Position numbers and translations under genes: made by a program. Below, piece by piece: positions 35,942 to 46,317 of a stretch of DNA of 62,360 nt. Numbering within the stretch: the first letter of the stretch is position 1; the number at the start of each line of letters is the position of its first letter. The notes below the pieces were generated by a model. It did not search any database. It had not been told where the DNA came from and was given only the letters and a program-made list of their open reading frames with translations. The stretch is from an uncultured Clostridium sp. (GTDB lineage: Bacteria > Bacillota > Clostridia > Clostridiales > Clostridiaceae), in contig NZ_CAMTIG010000020.1 of assembly GCF_947072515.1 (NCBI RefSeq), positions 1 through 62,360 of the forward strand. The letters are read 5' to 3'.

Positions 35942-37732
35942 ATGACATTAAAAAAGAGAGAAGATATATCTATTGAAGATAAATGGAAATTAGAAAAAGT
36001 ATATAAAAGTGAAGAAGAGCTTTTAAAAGAATTTGAAGCTGTAAAATTAGAAGGCGAAAAACTTAAAAGCTATGAAGGAAAATTAAACAATGAAAAAACT
36101 CTTTTAGAGTATTTAAAGTTTGATGAAGAAATATCTAGAAGAGCAGAAAAACTTTTAGTATATGCTCATATGAAAAGTGATGAGAATACAGGAAATAATA
36201 AAAATCAAGGAATAAAAAATAAGATTGATAGTTATATGGCTGAACTTTCTAGTTATGGAGCATTTTTTGTACCAGAAATATTAGACCTTGGTGAAGAAAA
36301 AATAAATGAAATGATAAGTAAGGAAGACGGACTTAAAATGTATGACTTTATGTTTAAGTCAATTCTTAAAGAAAAGGAACATACTTTATCAAAAGAGTTA
36401 GAAGAAATGTTAGCAGGAGTTTCAGACTGTTTAGGAGCACCAGATAATATTCATGGGATATTAACTAATGCTGATATGACTTTCCCTACAATTAAAAATG
36501 AAGAGGGAGAAGAAATAAAGCTTACAGAAGGAAATTATTCTTCTTTTATAAAATCTAAGAATAGAGAAGTGAGAAAAGATGCATTTAAAGCACTTTTTAG
36601 TGAATATGGAAAGCTTAAAAATACATTAGGAACTACTCTTACTTCATCAATTAAAAACTTTAATTTTGTAGCTAAAAAGAGAAACTATAAAAGTTGTATA
36701 GAAGCTGCATTAGATCCAAATGATATACCAGTAAAAGTATATGAAGAAGCTATAGAAACTATAAATAAACATTTACCATCTCTTCATAGATATGTGGGAC
36801 TTAAAAAGAGATTATTAGGTTTAGAAAAAATGCATATGTATGATCTATATGTTCCAGTTATAGAAATTGAAAAAGAACATATAGAATTCCATAAAGGTGT
36901 AGAAACTGTAATAGAAGCATTAAATATACTAGGAGATGAATATATTAATATATTCAAAGAAGGAATAGAAACTGGTTGGATAGATAAATATGAAAATGAA
37001 GGTAAAAGAGGCGGAGCATACTCATGGGGATCATATGATACTATGCCATATGTACTTTTAAATTATAATCATGATTTAAATGATGTTTCAACTTTAGCTC
37101 ATGAAATGGGTCATTCAATACATTCGTATTACTCACATAAAGAACAACCATATGTATATGCAGGATACACAATATTCTGTGCAGAAATTGCATCAACTAC
37201 AAATGAGTCATTACTTATAAATTATTTAATAAATAAAGAAGAAGATAAAAATAAAAAATTATATCTTATAAATCAAGAATTAGAGCAAATAAGAACAACT
37301 GTATTTAGACAGCTTATGTTTGCAGAATTTGAATATTATACACATAAGATGATGGATGAAGGAATTCCACTAACATCAGATGAATATTCTAAAAAATGGC
37401 ATGAATTAAACGTAAATTACTTTGGACCAGAAATGGTTGTAGATGAAGAAGTAGATGTAGAATGGGCAAGAATTCCTCATTTTTATTCAGACTTCTATGT
37501 TTATCAATATGCAACAGGATATGCAGCAGCATCAGCCTTTTCAAATTCAATTTTAAAAGGTGAAGAAAATGCTATAGAAAAATATAAAATGTTCTTAAAG
37601 AGTGGAGGATCAGATTATCCAATAGAAATCCTAAAAAAATCAGGTGTTGATATGACTACACCAAAACCACTTGAGAAGACAATAGAAAGATTTAATGAAC
37701 TTTTAGATATGCTAGAAGCAGAATTAAACTAG
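35942..37732 (+). CDS. pepF: Oligoendopeptidase F
   Basis: A 596-residue zinc metallopeptidase of family M3B that cleaves short peptides in the cytosol. The catalytic motif HEMGH (about 387-391) followed by the downstream EIAST Glu (about 415) is intact; an N-terminal helical domain (about 1-200) narrows the active-site channel. Length matches the family. Near the C-terminus FYVYQYATGYAAASAFS is the conserved substrate-contact stretch. AAAGGAGA precedes the ATG; a terminator follows. Confidence 0.95.
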   Translation: MTLKKREDISIEDKWKLEKVYKSEEELLKEFEAVKLEGEKLKSYEGKLNNEKTLLEYLKFDEEISRRAEKLLVYAHMKSDENTGNNKNQGIKNKIDSYMAELSSYGAFFVPEILDLGEEKINEMISKEDGLKMYDFMFKSILKEKEHTLSKELEEMLAGVSDCLGAPDNIHGILTNADMTFPTIKNEEGEEIKLTEGNYSSFIKSKNREVRKDAFKALFSEYGKLKNTLGTTLTSSIKNFNFVAKKRNYKSCIEAALDPNDIPVKVYEEAIETINKHLPSLHRYVGLKKRLLGLEKMHMYDLYVPVIEIEKEHIEFHKGVETVIEALNILGDEYINIFKEGIETGWIDKYENEGKRGGAYSWGSYDTMPYVLLNYNHDLNDVSTLAHEMGHSIHSYYSHKEQPYVYAGYTIFCAEIASTTNESLLINYLINKEEDKNKKLYLINQELEQIRTTVFRQLMFAEFEYYTHKMMDEGIPLTSDEYSKKWHELNVNYFGPEMVVDEEVDVEWARIPHFYSDFYVYQYATGYAAASAFSNSILKGEENAIEKYKMFLKSGGSDYPIEILKKSGVDMTTPKPLEKTIERFNELLDMLEAELN

Positions 37733-37741
37733 GATAAGATT

Positions 37742-37772
37742 AAAAAGACTGTTTTGAGAACAGTCTTTTTTT
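37742..37772 (+). terminator. Terminator after pepF
   Basis: A perfect 12-bp stem (37742-37753 with 37759-37770) with a 5-base loop and a T run. Confidence 0.88.
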
Positions 37773-37844
37773 AATATACCCTAACAAAAATTGTAAAAAT
37801 AGGTTATATTATATAGTAAGGAAATTTTGTATGGGAGGAAAGGA

Positions 37845-38444
37845 ATGAGTGAGATAAATAAAAGGCTAACATATGGGTTTTATGTATTGTTAGTTTTAAC
37901 AGGTATTTATGATTTTACTGTTAATGGAGGAGAAAAGTTTTTAAGAATAATACTTATATTTGTAACATTGATAGGGCTTCAAATAGTATATAAGAGAAGC
38001 TTATTAAAAAAATCTAGTGTAATCTACAAAGTGATTTTAGGATTTATTTTTATATCTATGTATTTAGCGAATGTATGGAATTTTTATGGAATAGAACATT
38101 ATGATAAGTTCTTACATTTACTATCTGGAGGAATATTAGGTTTTATAGGATTAGCTTTTTATATGTATATGTTTAATATTAAAGAGAAAAAAGAGATAGA
38201 TATAAAGAAATTAATAATATTTATTTTAATGTTTTTAGTTTCGATAGCTGGACTTTGGGAAATTTGGGAGTTCACAACAGATAGTTTATTTGGATTAATG
38301 GCTCAAAATGGATTAGAGGATACTATGTGGGATATTATTTTAGGTACAGTTGGAGGAATAATTGTATTAATTCCAATTATAAATTATTCAAAAGGAAAAA
38401 GGGTTCCACTAATAGAAGAGTTTTTGAAAGATGTTAATGAGTAA
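37845..38444 (+). CDS. YjdF/DUF2238-like integral membrane protein
   Basis: A 199-residue membrane protein with six or so hydrophobic segments. The signature HYDKFLHLLSGGILGF (about 92-107), then LWEIWEFTTDSLFG and ...LEDTMWDIILGTVGG, matches the DUF2238 (YjdF) family: conserved His, Glu and Asp residues lie in or near the membrane and may form a metal or substrate site. Function is unknown. I chose ATG 37845 after GGAGGAAAGG rather than the in-frame TTG at 37827. It is convergent with uvsE. Confidence 0.75.
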   Translation: MSEINKRLTYGFYVLLVLTGIYDFTVNGGEKFLRIILIFVTLIGLQIVYKRSLLKKSSVIYKVILGFIFISMYLANVWNFYGIEHYDKFLHLLSGGILGFIGLAFYMYMFNIKEKKEIDIKKLIIFILMFLVSIAGLWEIWEFTTDSLFGLMAQNGLEDTMWDIILGTVGGIIVLIPIINYSKGKRVPLIEEFLKDVNE

Positions 38445-38451
38445 AATATAG

Positions 38452-38510
38452 AAGGACGGTACTAAGATAAAAATAATTATTAAGAATTTTTATTTTAAAG
38501 TACCGTCCTT
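38452..38510. terminator. Long stem-loop between convergent genes
   Basis: A perfect 12-bp GC-containing outer stem (38452-38463 with 38499-38510) encloses a second A/T-rich stem (about 38464-38497). The T tract is poor on both strands, so it may be a terminator, a transcript-stabilising hairpin or a protein site. Confidence 0.6.
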
Positions 38511-38513
38511 ATT

Positions 38514-39728
38514 CTATGTAAATAAAAAGTAATTAGAAAGTAAAGAATCATCATCTTGTCTTAAAATTATTTTAAGAAGATATGCTTTAATTTTAAAGGT
38601 GTCTTCTAAAAGAAATAATTTATCTAGATAACTTTTTTCAGTTTTCTTTAAAGTTAAAGTAGAGGAAAAGGATCTTAAGGCAGATAAAGAGTTTGTATTT
38701 AGAGAATCTTCAAGGGAGTCTATATAATAAAGAAAGGATTCAATCCCCTTATTCATAATAATATTATATCCATGATCATAAGCAGACGTAGACTTTTCTA
38801 ATAAATAGTATTTATAAATCTCTAACTGTTTTTCTAAATCTGCTTTATTAGAAACATTATTTAAAAAATTATTTGCTTTTATAGCAGAAAAGTCTTTATC
38901 TTTCACCTCTAACATAATATCGAAATCTAAATCCTTAGATATATTTAGATAATCTGTTAAATTTTTTAAGTGAATAGTATTAGAATGTGAACCAATACGT
39001 TTATTAAATGCCTGCTCACTATAATGAACTTTAGGAATTCCATCGGAAGGACTCCAAGTACTAAAGGCATCTTTTAGATCATTATAGGTATGGATATGAT
39101 TTTCCATACAAAAATAATGTAAATTATCTAGAACTATTGGAGTATTTATTTTAAGAGAAATATTTAGAAGATCGTATAGAGAAAAGCTTTTTTCATCATT
39201 TTCTATAATAAGTCTTTTCTTTATAGATGAATCTAAAGAGGAATAAGTTTTTATAAAGCGGTCTATAGCAGAGGGCTTATCATTATATACACCACCTACA
39301 TGCAAAATTAGTTTGTTGCTTGAATCCATGTTAAGGCAATCTAGAAAGTCAGTATGATATTGTAAATCCTTAATAGAACGATTAACAATAGATGGGTCTT
39401 TAGAATTTAGTACAGTATATTGACCAGGATGCATAGATAATCTAATATTATTTTCATTAGCAAAATCACCAATCTTTAAAAGAAGCTCTTTAAAGTGCTC
39501 TTGCCAATTTAAATTATTTATTTCATGGCTACCAAAGGGAATAATATCTGAACTAATTCGAAACATTTTTATATTGTTACGAAGATTATATTTTAAAATT
39601 TCTAGAAGTCCTAAAAGATTACTTTCAATGCAATTTATTAAAATTTCATCATTAAAATTCTTAAGTGAAAATTTTTTTGTAGTTTTATAGTGAGTAGCAA
39701 GTGGAATACATGCATAACCAAATTTCAT
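38514..39728 (-). CDS. uvsE: UV DNA damage endonuclease
   Basis: A 404-residue UvsE/UVDE repair enzyme, a TIM-barrel metal-dependent endonuclease that nicks 5' of pyrimidine dimers and other lesions. MKFGYACIP (N-terminus), FRISSDIIPFGSHE, RLSMHPGQYTVLNS, LHVGGVYNDK, IENDEKSFS and VLDNLHY carry the metal-binding His, Glu and Asp residues. The catalytic barrel ends near 300; the last 100 residues are an extra helical region also found in other clostridial homologues. It has its own promoter and a GGAGGCG ribosome site. Confidence 0.92.
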   Translation of the reverse strand: MKFGYACIPLATHYKTTKKFSLKNFNDEILINCIESNLLGLLEILKYNLRNNIKMFRISSDIIPFGSHEINNLNWQEHFKELLLKIGDFANENNIRLSMHPGQYTVLNSKDPSIVNRSIKDLQYHTDFLDCLNMDSSNKLILHVGGVYNDKPSAIDRFIKTYSSLDSSIKKRLIIENDEKSFSLYDLLNISLKINTPIVLDNLHYFCMENHIHTYNDLKDAFSTWSPSDGIPKVHYSEQAFNKRIGSHSNTIHLKNLTDYLNISKDLDFDIMLEVKDKDFSAIKANNFLNNVSNKADLEKQLEIYKYYLLEKSTSAYDHGYNIIMNKGIESFLYYIDSLEDSLNTNSLSALRSFSSTLTLKKTEKSYLDKLFLLEDTFKIKAYLLKIILRQDDDSLLSNYFLFT

Positions 39729-39749
39729 GAAAACGCCTCCTAAAAGAAA

Positions 39750-39778
39750 ATTATATAATTATGTTGCCAAAATAACAA
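39750..39778 (-). promoter_or_regulatory. Promoter of uvsE
   Basis: On the minus strand: -35 TTGTTA (39778-39773), 17-base spacer, -10 TATAAT (39755-39750). A TGTT-N8-AACA inverted repeat overlaps the -35, but no LexA-type box is seen. Confidence 0.7.
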
Positions 39779-39927
39779 AATATAATACAAACCTTTTCAT
39801 TTTAGATAGAAAAATTGATTGTTTCCTAATAAGAAAGACAAAAATATATTAAATGTATAAATTTAAGCAATAAAAAATTTTTTTATGGAAAAAATAAAAT
39901 AAAAGAGTTATTATATATATAAATTAA

Positions 39928-41295
<1,368 letters not shown>

Positions 41296-41303
41296 AAAAT
41301 AAT

Positions 41304-41341
41304 AAAAGGGGTAGCTAATTTACAAGAGCTACCCCTTTTTT
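41304..41341 (+). terminator. Terminator after gdhA
   Basis: A perfect 13-bp stem (41304-41316 with 41327-41339) with a 10-base loop and a T tail. Confidence 0.92.
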
Positions 41342-41671
41342 AATCTATAGAAAAGGAAGAAGTAATGAAAAATTAATTTAAACTAAATTATTAGAGACTA
41401 AAAATAATATAAAATAGAAATTATAGAACACGTATTTTATGTGAGAAATTTGTAAAATTTTAGTGAGACATAAAAATTAAATAATCAACTTAAAATAAAA
41501 TGATAATTATTGAAGATAAAATTTAAAATAGTCTATAACTCAGAATTTGTGTGGATATATCATAATAGATTAGCTTGATAGATGGACTAAAAAAGATTAG
41601 TTTACTTTGTAAAAGGTTTTTATAAATTTAAAAACATTAATAAAAATAAGATAAAAATAAGATTTATGTAC
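41342..41671 (+). other. A/T-rich gap without a recognisable gene
   Basis: About 330 bases with no supported open frame, tRNA or known riboswitch. The region is A/T-rich with only short hairpins, such as CACGTA-type repeats near 41430. It may hold upstream control for the glycosyltransferase gene. Confidence 0.3.
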
Positions 41672-41700
41672 TTGATTTTTAAGGTATATTGAATTATATT
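41672..41700 (+). promoter_or_regulatory. Promoter of the glycosyltransferase gene
   Basis: -35 TTGATT (41672-41677), 17-base spacer, -10 TATATT (41695-41700). The leader of about 70 bases carries an imperfect hairpin (about 41734-41766) ending directly at the AGGAG ribosome site. Confidence 0.6.
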
Positions 41701-41778
41701 TAAAAGGACGTACATTGATAAAAAAAATAGAAAAATGAATGGGGAATAATTTCCATTTGTCATTTAGGAGTGAATTTA

Positions 41779-43167
41779 ATGGGAAACGTTATTTACGGTG
41801 TGACAGCAGTCTTTCAAGTTTTAGTATTTATCTTGACTATGTACTATTTAGTTTTAGGAGTAATAGGACTATGGAAAAAGAAAGATGTTAAAGACTATAC
41901 ACCAAGGAAAAAATTTGCAATGTTAGTTGCAGCACATAATGAAGAGGTAGTAATATCTGGTATAGTTGATAGTATGAAAAAGCTTAATTATCCTAAGGAT
42001 ATGTATGAAGTGTTTGTAATAGCCGATAACTGCACAGATAAAACAGCAGAAATTGCTAGACAACATGGAGCAAATGTATGCGAAAGATTTAATAAGGATA
42101 AAAGAGGTAAAGGTTATGCCTTAGAATGGATGTTTTCAAAACTTTTCGAAATGGATGAAAAGTTTGATGCAATCTGTATATTTGATGCAGATAACTTAGT
42201 ACATGAAGATTTCTTAAAAGAAATAAATTCAAAGATGTCAGAAGGTTATAAAGTTGTACAAGGATATATAGATAGTAAAAATCCACATGATTCTTGGATA
42301 TCAGCTTCATATTCAATTGCTTTTTGGTCACAAAATAGAATGTTCCAATTAGCTAGAAGAAATGTTGGTTTTTCTAACCAATTAGGTGGAACAGGATTTG
42401 CAATTGATACAGCTATTTTAAAAGAATTAGGTTGGGGAGCAACATGCTTAACTGAGGATTTAGAATTTACTTGTAAATTAGTATCAAATGGTGAAAAAGT
42501 TGGATGGGCACACGATGCTAAAATATTTGACGAAAAGCCATTAACACTAAAACAGTCTTGGTCTCAAAGAAAGAGATGGATGCAAGGATTTACAGATGTA
42601 GCTTCAAGATATTTCTTTAAGTTAACTAAGAAAGCTATTAAAGAAAGAAAATGGTATATCTTTGATTGTGCTTTATATGTAATGCAACCTTTTGTTACTC
42701 TATTACTAGGAGTTTCAGCAGTATTAACTTTTGTTCAAGGAACACTACATACACCAGGTGTTTTCTCTATGACAAGTATTTTTAGTGGAGTAGGATTAGA
42801 AGCATTTATCGTATTCCAATGTGTAATTACACCATTAATACTTAAGTTAGAAAAGAAGATAAGTAATGGATTATTAGTAATGATGGTTTTATATTCATTA
42901 AGTGTAGTAATAGTTCCAATAGCACAAATGTATATACCAGGTGCTTATGGATGGATAATTGCAGAAGTAGGATATAATATAATATTCTTTATACTTGTGC
43001 CTATAATATTAGGTATAAATGATTTTAAACTATTTTATAGATTTATTCTTTATGGACTATACACAATCTCATGGATACCAATAACTATACAAGGTATAAT
43101 AGATAAAGATAAAAAAGAATGGAGTCATACAAAACACGTTAGAAACGTTGAAATATGTGACTTATAA
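41779..43167 (+). CDS. Processive family 2 membrane glycosyltransferase
   Basis: A 462-residue GT2 enzyme anchored by one N-terminal helix (about 7-30) and several C-terminal helices (about 290-440). The catalytic domain has VAAHNEE, the ADNCTDKT turn, IFDADN (DxD-like metal site), LGGTGFAI, TEDLEF (the catalytic Asp) and QRKRW. The last is the Q(Q/R)xRW motif of processive enzymes such as cellulose, hyaluronan or poly-N-acetylglucosamine synthases, so it likely makes and exports a surface polysaccharide. The product cannot be told. I chose ATG 41779, 8 bases after TAGGAG, over GTG 41770. It is a lone gene between terminators. Confidence 0.85.
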   Translation: MGNVIYGVTAVFQVLVFILTMYYLVLGVIGLWKKKDVKDYTPRKKFAMLVAAHNEEVVISGIVDSMKKLNYPKDMYEVFVIADNCTDKTAEIARQHGANVCERFNKDKRGKGYALEWMFSKLFEMDEKFDAICIFDADNLVHEDFLKEINSKMSEGYKVVQGYIDSKNPHDSWISASYSIAFWSQNRMFQLARRNVGFSNQLGGTGFAIDTAILKELGWGATCLTEDLEFTCKLVSNGEKVGWAHDAKIFDEKPLTLKQSWSQRKRWMQGFTDVASRYFFKLTKKAIKERKWYIFDCALYVMQPFVTLLLGVSAVLTFVQGTLHTPGVFSMTSIFSGVGLEAFIVFQCVITPLILKLEKKISNGLLVMMVLYSLSVVIVPIAQMYIPGAYGWIIAEVGYNIIFFILVPIILGINDFKLFYRFILYGLYTISWIPITIQGIIDKDKKEWSHTKHVRNVEICDL

Positions 43168-43178
43168 GATGTAAAATT

Positions 43179-43208
43179 AAGGTCTACCGAAAGGTAGACC
43201 TTAAATAT
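43179..43208 (+). terminator. Terminator after glycosyltransferase gene
   Basis: A perfect 10-bp stem (43179-43188 with 43193-43202) with a 4-base loop and an A/T-rich tail. Confidence 0.82.
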
Positions 43209-43278
43209 TTTCTCTTTGATTTTTTTTAAAGTTAAGATATGATAAAATATAGAGATTAAAATAGGAAGTGGTAACGAA

Positions 43279-44343
43279 ATGTTTAATATAGTAGATTATA
43301 ATGAGATAATGAATGAAGAAAATGTAGTATTTGTAGATGTTAGAAGCCCAAAAGAGTTTGAAGAATCAACAATAAAGGGTGCTATAAATATTCCAGTTCT
43401 TTTAGATGAAGAAAGAGAAGAAGTTGGAACTCTTTATGTTAGAAGTAGTGTAGAAGAAGCAAGAACAAGGGGAATAGAACTTATAAGTAAAAGACTTCCT
43501 GAGATTTTTGAAAAGTTTCAAGAACTTTATTCAGTTCAAAGAAAAAAGGTAGTTATATTTTGTGCAAGAGGTGGAATGAGAAGTAGTAGTATTCATTCAC
43601 TTTTATATTCTTTAGGACTTAAAGTATATAAGTTAAAAGGTGGATATAAAGCTTATAGAAAATATATAAATGAAAACTTTGAAGAAATGCTTAGTGAAAT
43701 GAAATTTATAGTTTTATATGGGAAAACTGGTGTTGGGAAAACAGAGTATTTAAAAACTTTAAAAGAAAGAGGCTATGATATCTTAGATTTAGAAGGAGCT
43801 GCAAATCATAGAGGCTCATTATTAGGCTCTGTATCTATTGGAAAAATACATACTCAAAAAGCTTTTGAAACAGAAGTATTTCATGCTTTATTAGAAAGAA
43901 AAGGGAATATAGTGTTTACAGAAGGAGAAAGTAAGAGAATTGGTAGAATAATAATTCCAGATTTCATTTGGGAAAATATGATGAAAAGCGAGAAGATATG
44001 GATTGAGGATTCTATTGAAAATAGATGTGATCTTTTAATAAATGAATATATCCAAAATGAAGAAAGTATAAATGAACTTTTAGAAGCAATGGATAAAATA
44101 AAGAAATATTTAAGTAATAAAAAAGTTGAAGATTATAAAACTATGATAAAAGAAGGAAATTTTAAAGAAGCATGTGAAAACTTAATGTTAAACTATTATG
44201 ATCCTATGTATTTAAATGGATTTAAAAAGAAAAAGTTTGCTAAATGGATTGATAATGAAGATAGAGAAAAAACATTACAAGAATTAATACATTTTTATGA
44301 TGAAATGAGTAAGAATAATAAAGAAATAGAAGATATGGAATAA
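43279..44343 (+). CDS. mnmH: tRNA 2-selenouridine synthase MnmH (SelU)
   Basis: A 354-residue two-domain enzyme that replaces sulfur by selenium in 2-thiouridine at the tRNA wobble position, using selenophosphate. Residues about 1-130 are a rhodanese domain with VIFCARGGMRSSS holding the active-site Cys (about 95). A P-loop domain follows with GKTGVGKTE (about 148-156) and the LEGAANHRGS block conserved in MnmH. The gene needs SelD somewhere in the genome. With tRNA-Sec in the same window it shows two uses of selenium. It starts a run with parE and parC 13 bases downstream. Confidence 0.93.
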   Translation: MFNIVDYNEIMNEENVVFVDVRSPKEFEESTIKGAINIPVLLDEEREEVGTLYVRSSVEEARTRGIELISKRLPEIFEKFQELYSVQRKKVVIFCARGGMRSSSIHSLLYSLGLKVYKLKGGYKAYRKYINENFEEMLSEMKFIVLYGKTGVGKTEYLKTLKERGYDILDLEGAANHRGSLLGSVSIGKIHTQKAFETEVFHALLERKGNIVFTEGESKRIGRIIIPDFIWENMMKSEKIWIEDSIENRCDLLINEYIQNEESINELLEAMDKIKKYLSNKKVEDYKTMIKEGNFKEACENLMLNYYDPMYLNGFKKKKFAKWIDNEDREKTLQELIHFYDEMSKNNKEIEDME

Positions 44344-44356
44344 AGGAGGAAGTCGC

Positions 44357-46300
44357 ATGGAAGATAAAAATTTATATGATGTTACGTCGCTGACGTCCTT
44401 AGAAAAATTAGAACCAGTAAGAATGAGACCAGGAATGTATATTGGGTCAATTGGAAGCAAGGGATTACATCACTGTGTTTGGGAGATATTAGATAACGCT
44501 ATAGATGAAATATCAAATGGATATGGAGATACAGCTACAGTAGTTTTAAATAAAGATAAAAGTGTAACTGTTATGGATAATGGTAGAGGAATACCTACAG
44601 GAATACACCCTATAAAGAAAAAAAGTGGAGTGGAGATGGTATATACTGAATTACATACTGGAGGAAAGTTTGATAATAAAAACTATAAGACTTCAGGAGG
44701 ACTTCACGGAGTAGGGGCAGCAGTTGTTAATGCCCTTTCAAAGTGGGTAGAGGTAGAAGTACATCAAAATGGAAAAATATATAAGCAAAGATTTGAATAT
44801 GCATTTGATAAAGAATTAAATAAAATGATGCCAGGAACTCCAGTAACAAGCTTAGAAGAAGTTGGAAAGTGCAAGGATACTGGAACAAGAGTAACTTTCT
44901 TACCTGATAAAGCTATATTTCAAACGACAGAATTTAAGTTTGACATAATAGATGAAAGGTTACAAGAACTTGCATTCCAAAATAAAGGAATGAAGTTAAA
45001 GCTTATAGACAGACGTAAAAGTGAAGTAGTCGAAAAGGAATATTATTCAGAAAGAGGACTTTTAGACTTTATTGAATATTTAAATGAAAGTAAAACACCT
45101 CTTCATAAAGATCCAATTTTATTTGAGGGTTCAAAAGAAATTGGAGGAATTGCTATGGAAGGTGAAGTTTGTATGCAATTTACAGACTCGACTACAGATA
45201 ACATAGCAAGTTATGTTAATAATATTCCAACCACTGAAGCTGGTACTCATGAAACAGGATTTAAAACTGGAATGACTAGAGCTTTTAAAGAATGGGCTAA
45301 AAAGCTTGGAATAGTTAAAGAAAAGGATAAGGAATTTGAAGGAGACGATTTAAGAGAAGGAATGACTGCAATCGTAAGAATAAAGATTTCAAATCCAGTT
45401 TTTGAAGGACAAACTAAAACTAAGCTTGGAAATAATGAAGCTTATACTATGATGAATGAAGTAGCCTATACAAAATTAGGTGAATGGATAGAGGATAATA
45501 AAGAACTTGGAACAAGAATAATAAACAATGCTTTAGCTGCTGCACAAAGAAGAGAGAAAATCAAAAAGATTAATGAAGCAGAAAAGAAAAAAATAGGTAA
45601 AGGAACAGCGCCACTTGCAGGAAAGGTTGCAGTTTGTACAGGAAAAGAAAAAGAATATAATGAATTTATCGTTGTAGAAGGAGATTCTGCAGGAGGTTCT
45701 GTAAAACAAGCTAGAGATAGAAGATTCCAAAGTATTATGCCATCAAAAGGTAAAATAATGAATACTGAAAAACAAAAGCTTGAAAATGTTTTAGCTTCAG
45801 AAGAACTTAAAATATTCAATACAGCACTAGGGACAGGAACACTAGATAATTATAGTGAAAATGATTTAAGATACAATAAAATAATTATAATGAGTGATGC
45901 CGATGTAGATGGATACCATATAAGAACATTATGGATGACATATATTTATAGATATATGAGACCTTTAATTGCAAATGGACATCTGTATTTAGCACAACCA
46001 CCACTTTATAAAGTATATAAAAAAGTTAAAAATAAAGAAGTTTTTGAATATGCATATTCAGATGAACAATTAGAAGATGTTAAAAAGAAAATTGGAAATG
46101 GAGCTTTAATCCAAAGATATAAAGGACTTGGGGAAATGAATCCAGATCAATTATGGGATACAACATTAAATCCAGAATCAAGAACACTTCTACAAGTTAC
46201 AATTGATGATGCGGCAAAAGCAGAAAAAATGGTTTCATTACTTATGGGAGACATAGTAGAACCAAGAAGAAAATATATGTATAAATACGGAGAATTCTAA
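44357..46300 (+). CDS. parE: Type IIA topoisomerase ATPase subunit, ParE/GyrB type
   Basis: A 647-residue GHKL ATPase and TOPRIM subunit of a type II topoisomerase. ATP-site motifs: EILDNAIDE, MDNGRGIPTG, TSGGLHGVGAAVVNALS (about 114-131). The TOPRIM domain has VVEGDSAGGS and DADVDGYHIR. Length and its pairing with the A subunit 17 bases downstream fit topoisomerase IV ParE, with gyrB/gyrA expected near dnaA elsewhere. It decatenates daughter chromosomes. AAAGGAGG precedes the ATG. Confidence 0.9.
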   Translation: MEDKNLYDVTSLTSLEKLEPVRMRPGMYIGSIGSKGLHHCVWEILDNAIDEISNGYGDTATVVLNKDKSVTVMDNGRGIPTGIHPIKKKSGVEMVYTELHTGGKFDNKNYKTSGGLHGVGAAVVNALSKWVEVEVHQNGKIYKQRFEYAFDKELNKMMPGTPVTSLEEVGKCKDTGTRVTFLPDKAIFQTTEFKFDIIDERLQELAFQNKGMKLKLIDRRKSEVVEKEYYSERGLLDFIEYLNESKTPLHKDPILFEGSKEIGGIAMEGEVCMQFTDSTTDNIASYVNNIPTTEAGTHETGFKTGMTRAFKEWAKKLGIVKEKDKEFEGDDLREGMTAIVRIKISNPVFEGQTKTKLGNNEAYTMMNEVAYTKLGEWIEDNKELGTRIINNALAAAQRREKIKKINEAEKKKIGKGTAPLAGKVAVCTGKEKEYNEFIVVEGDSAGGSVKQARDRRFQSIMPSKGKIMNTEKQKLENVLASEELKIFNTALGTGTLDNYSENDLRYNKIIIMSDADVDGYHIRTLWMTYIYRYMRPLIANGHLYLAQPPLYKVYKKVKNKEVFEYAYSDEQLEDVKKKIGNGALIQRYKGLGEMNPDQLWDTTLNPESRTLLQVTIDDAAKAEKMVSLLMGDIVEPRRKYMYKYGEF

Positions 46301-46317
46301 AAAGGAGGAATTAAAAT

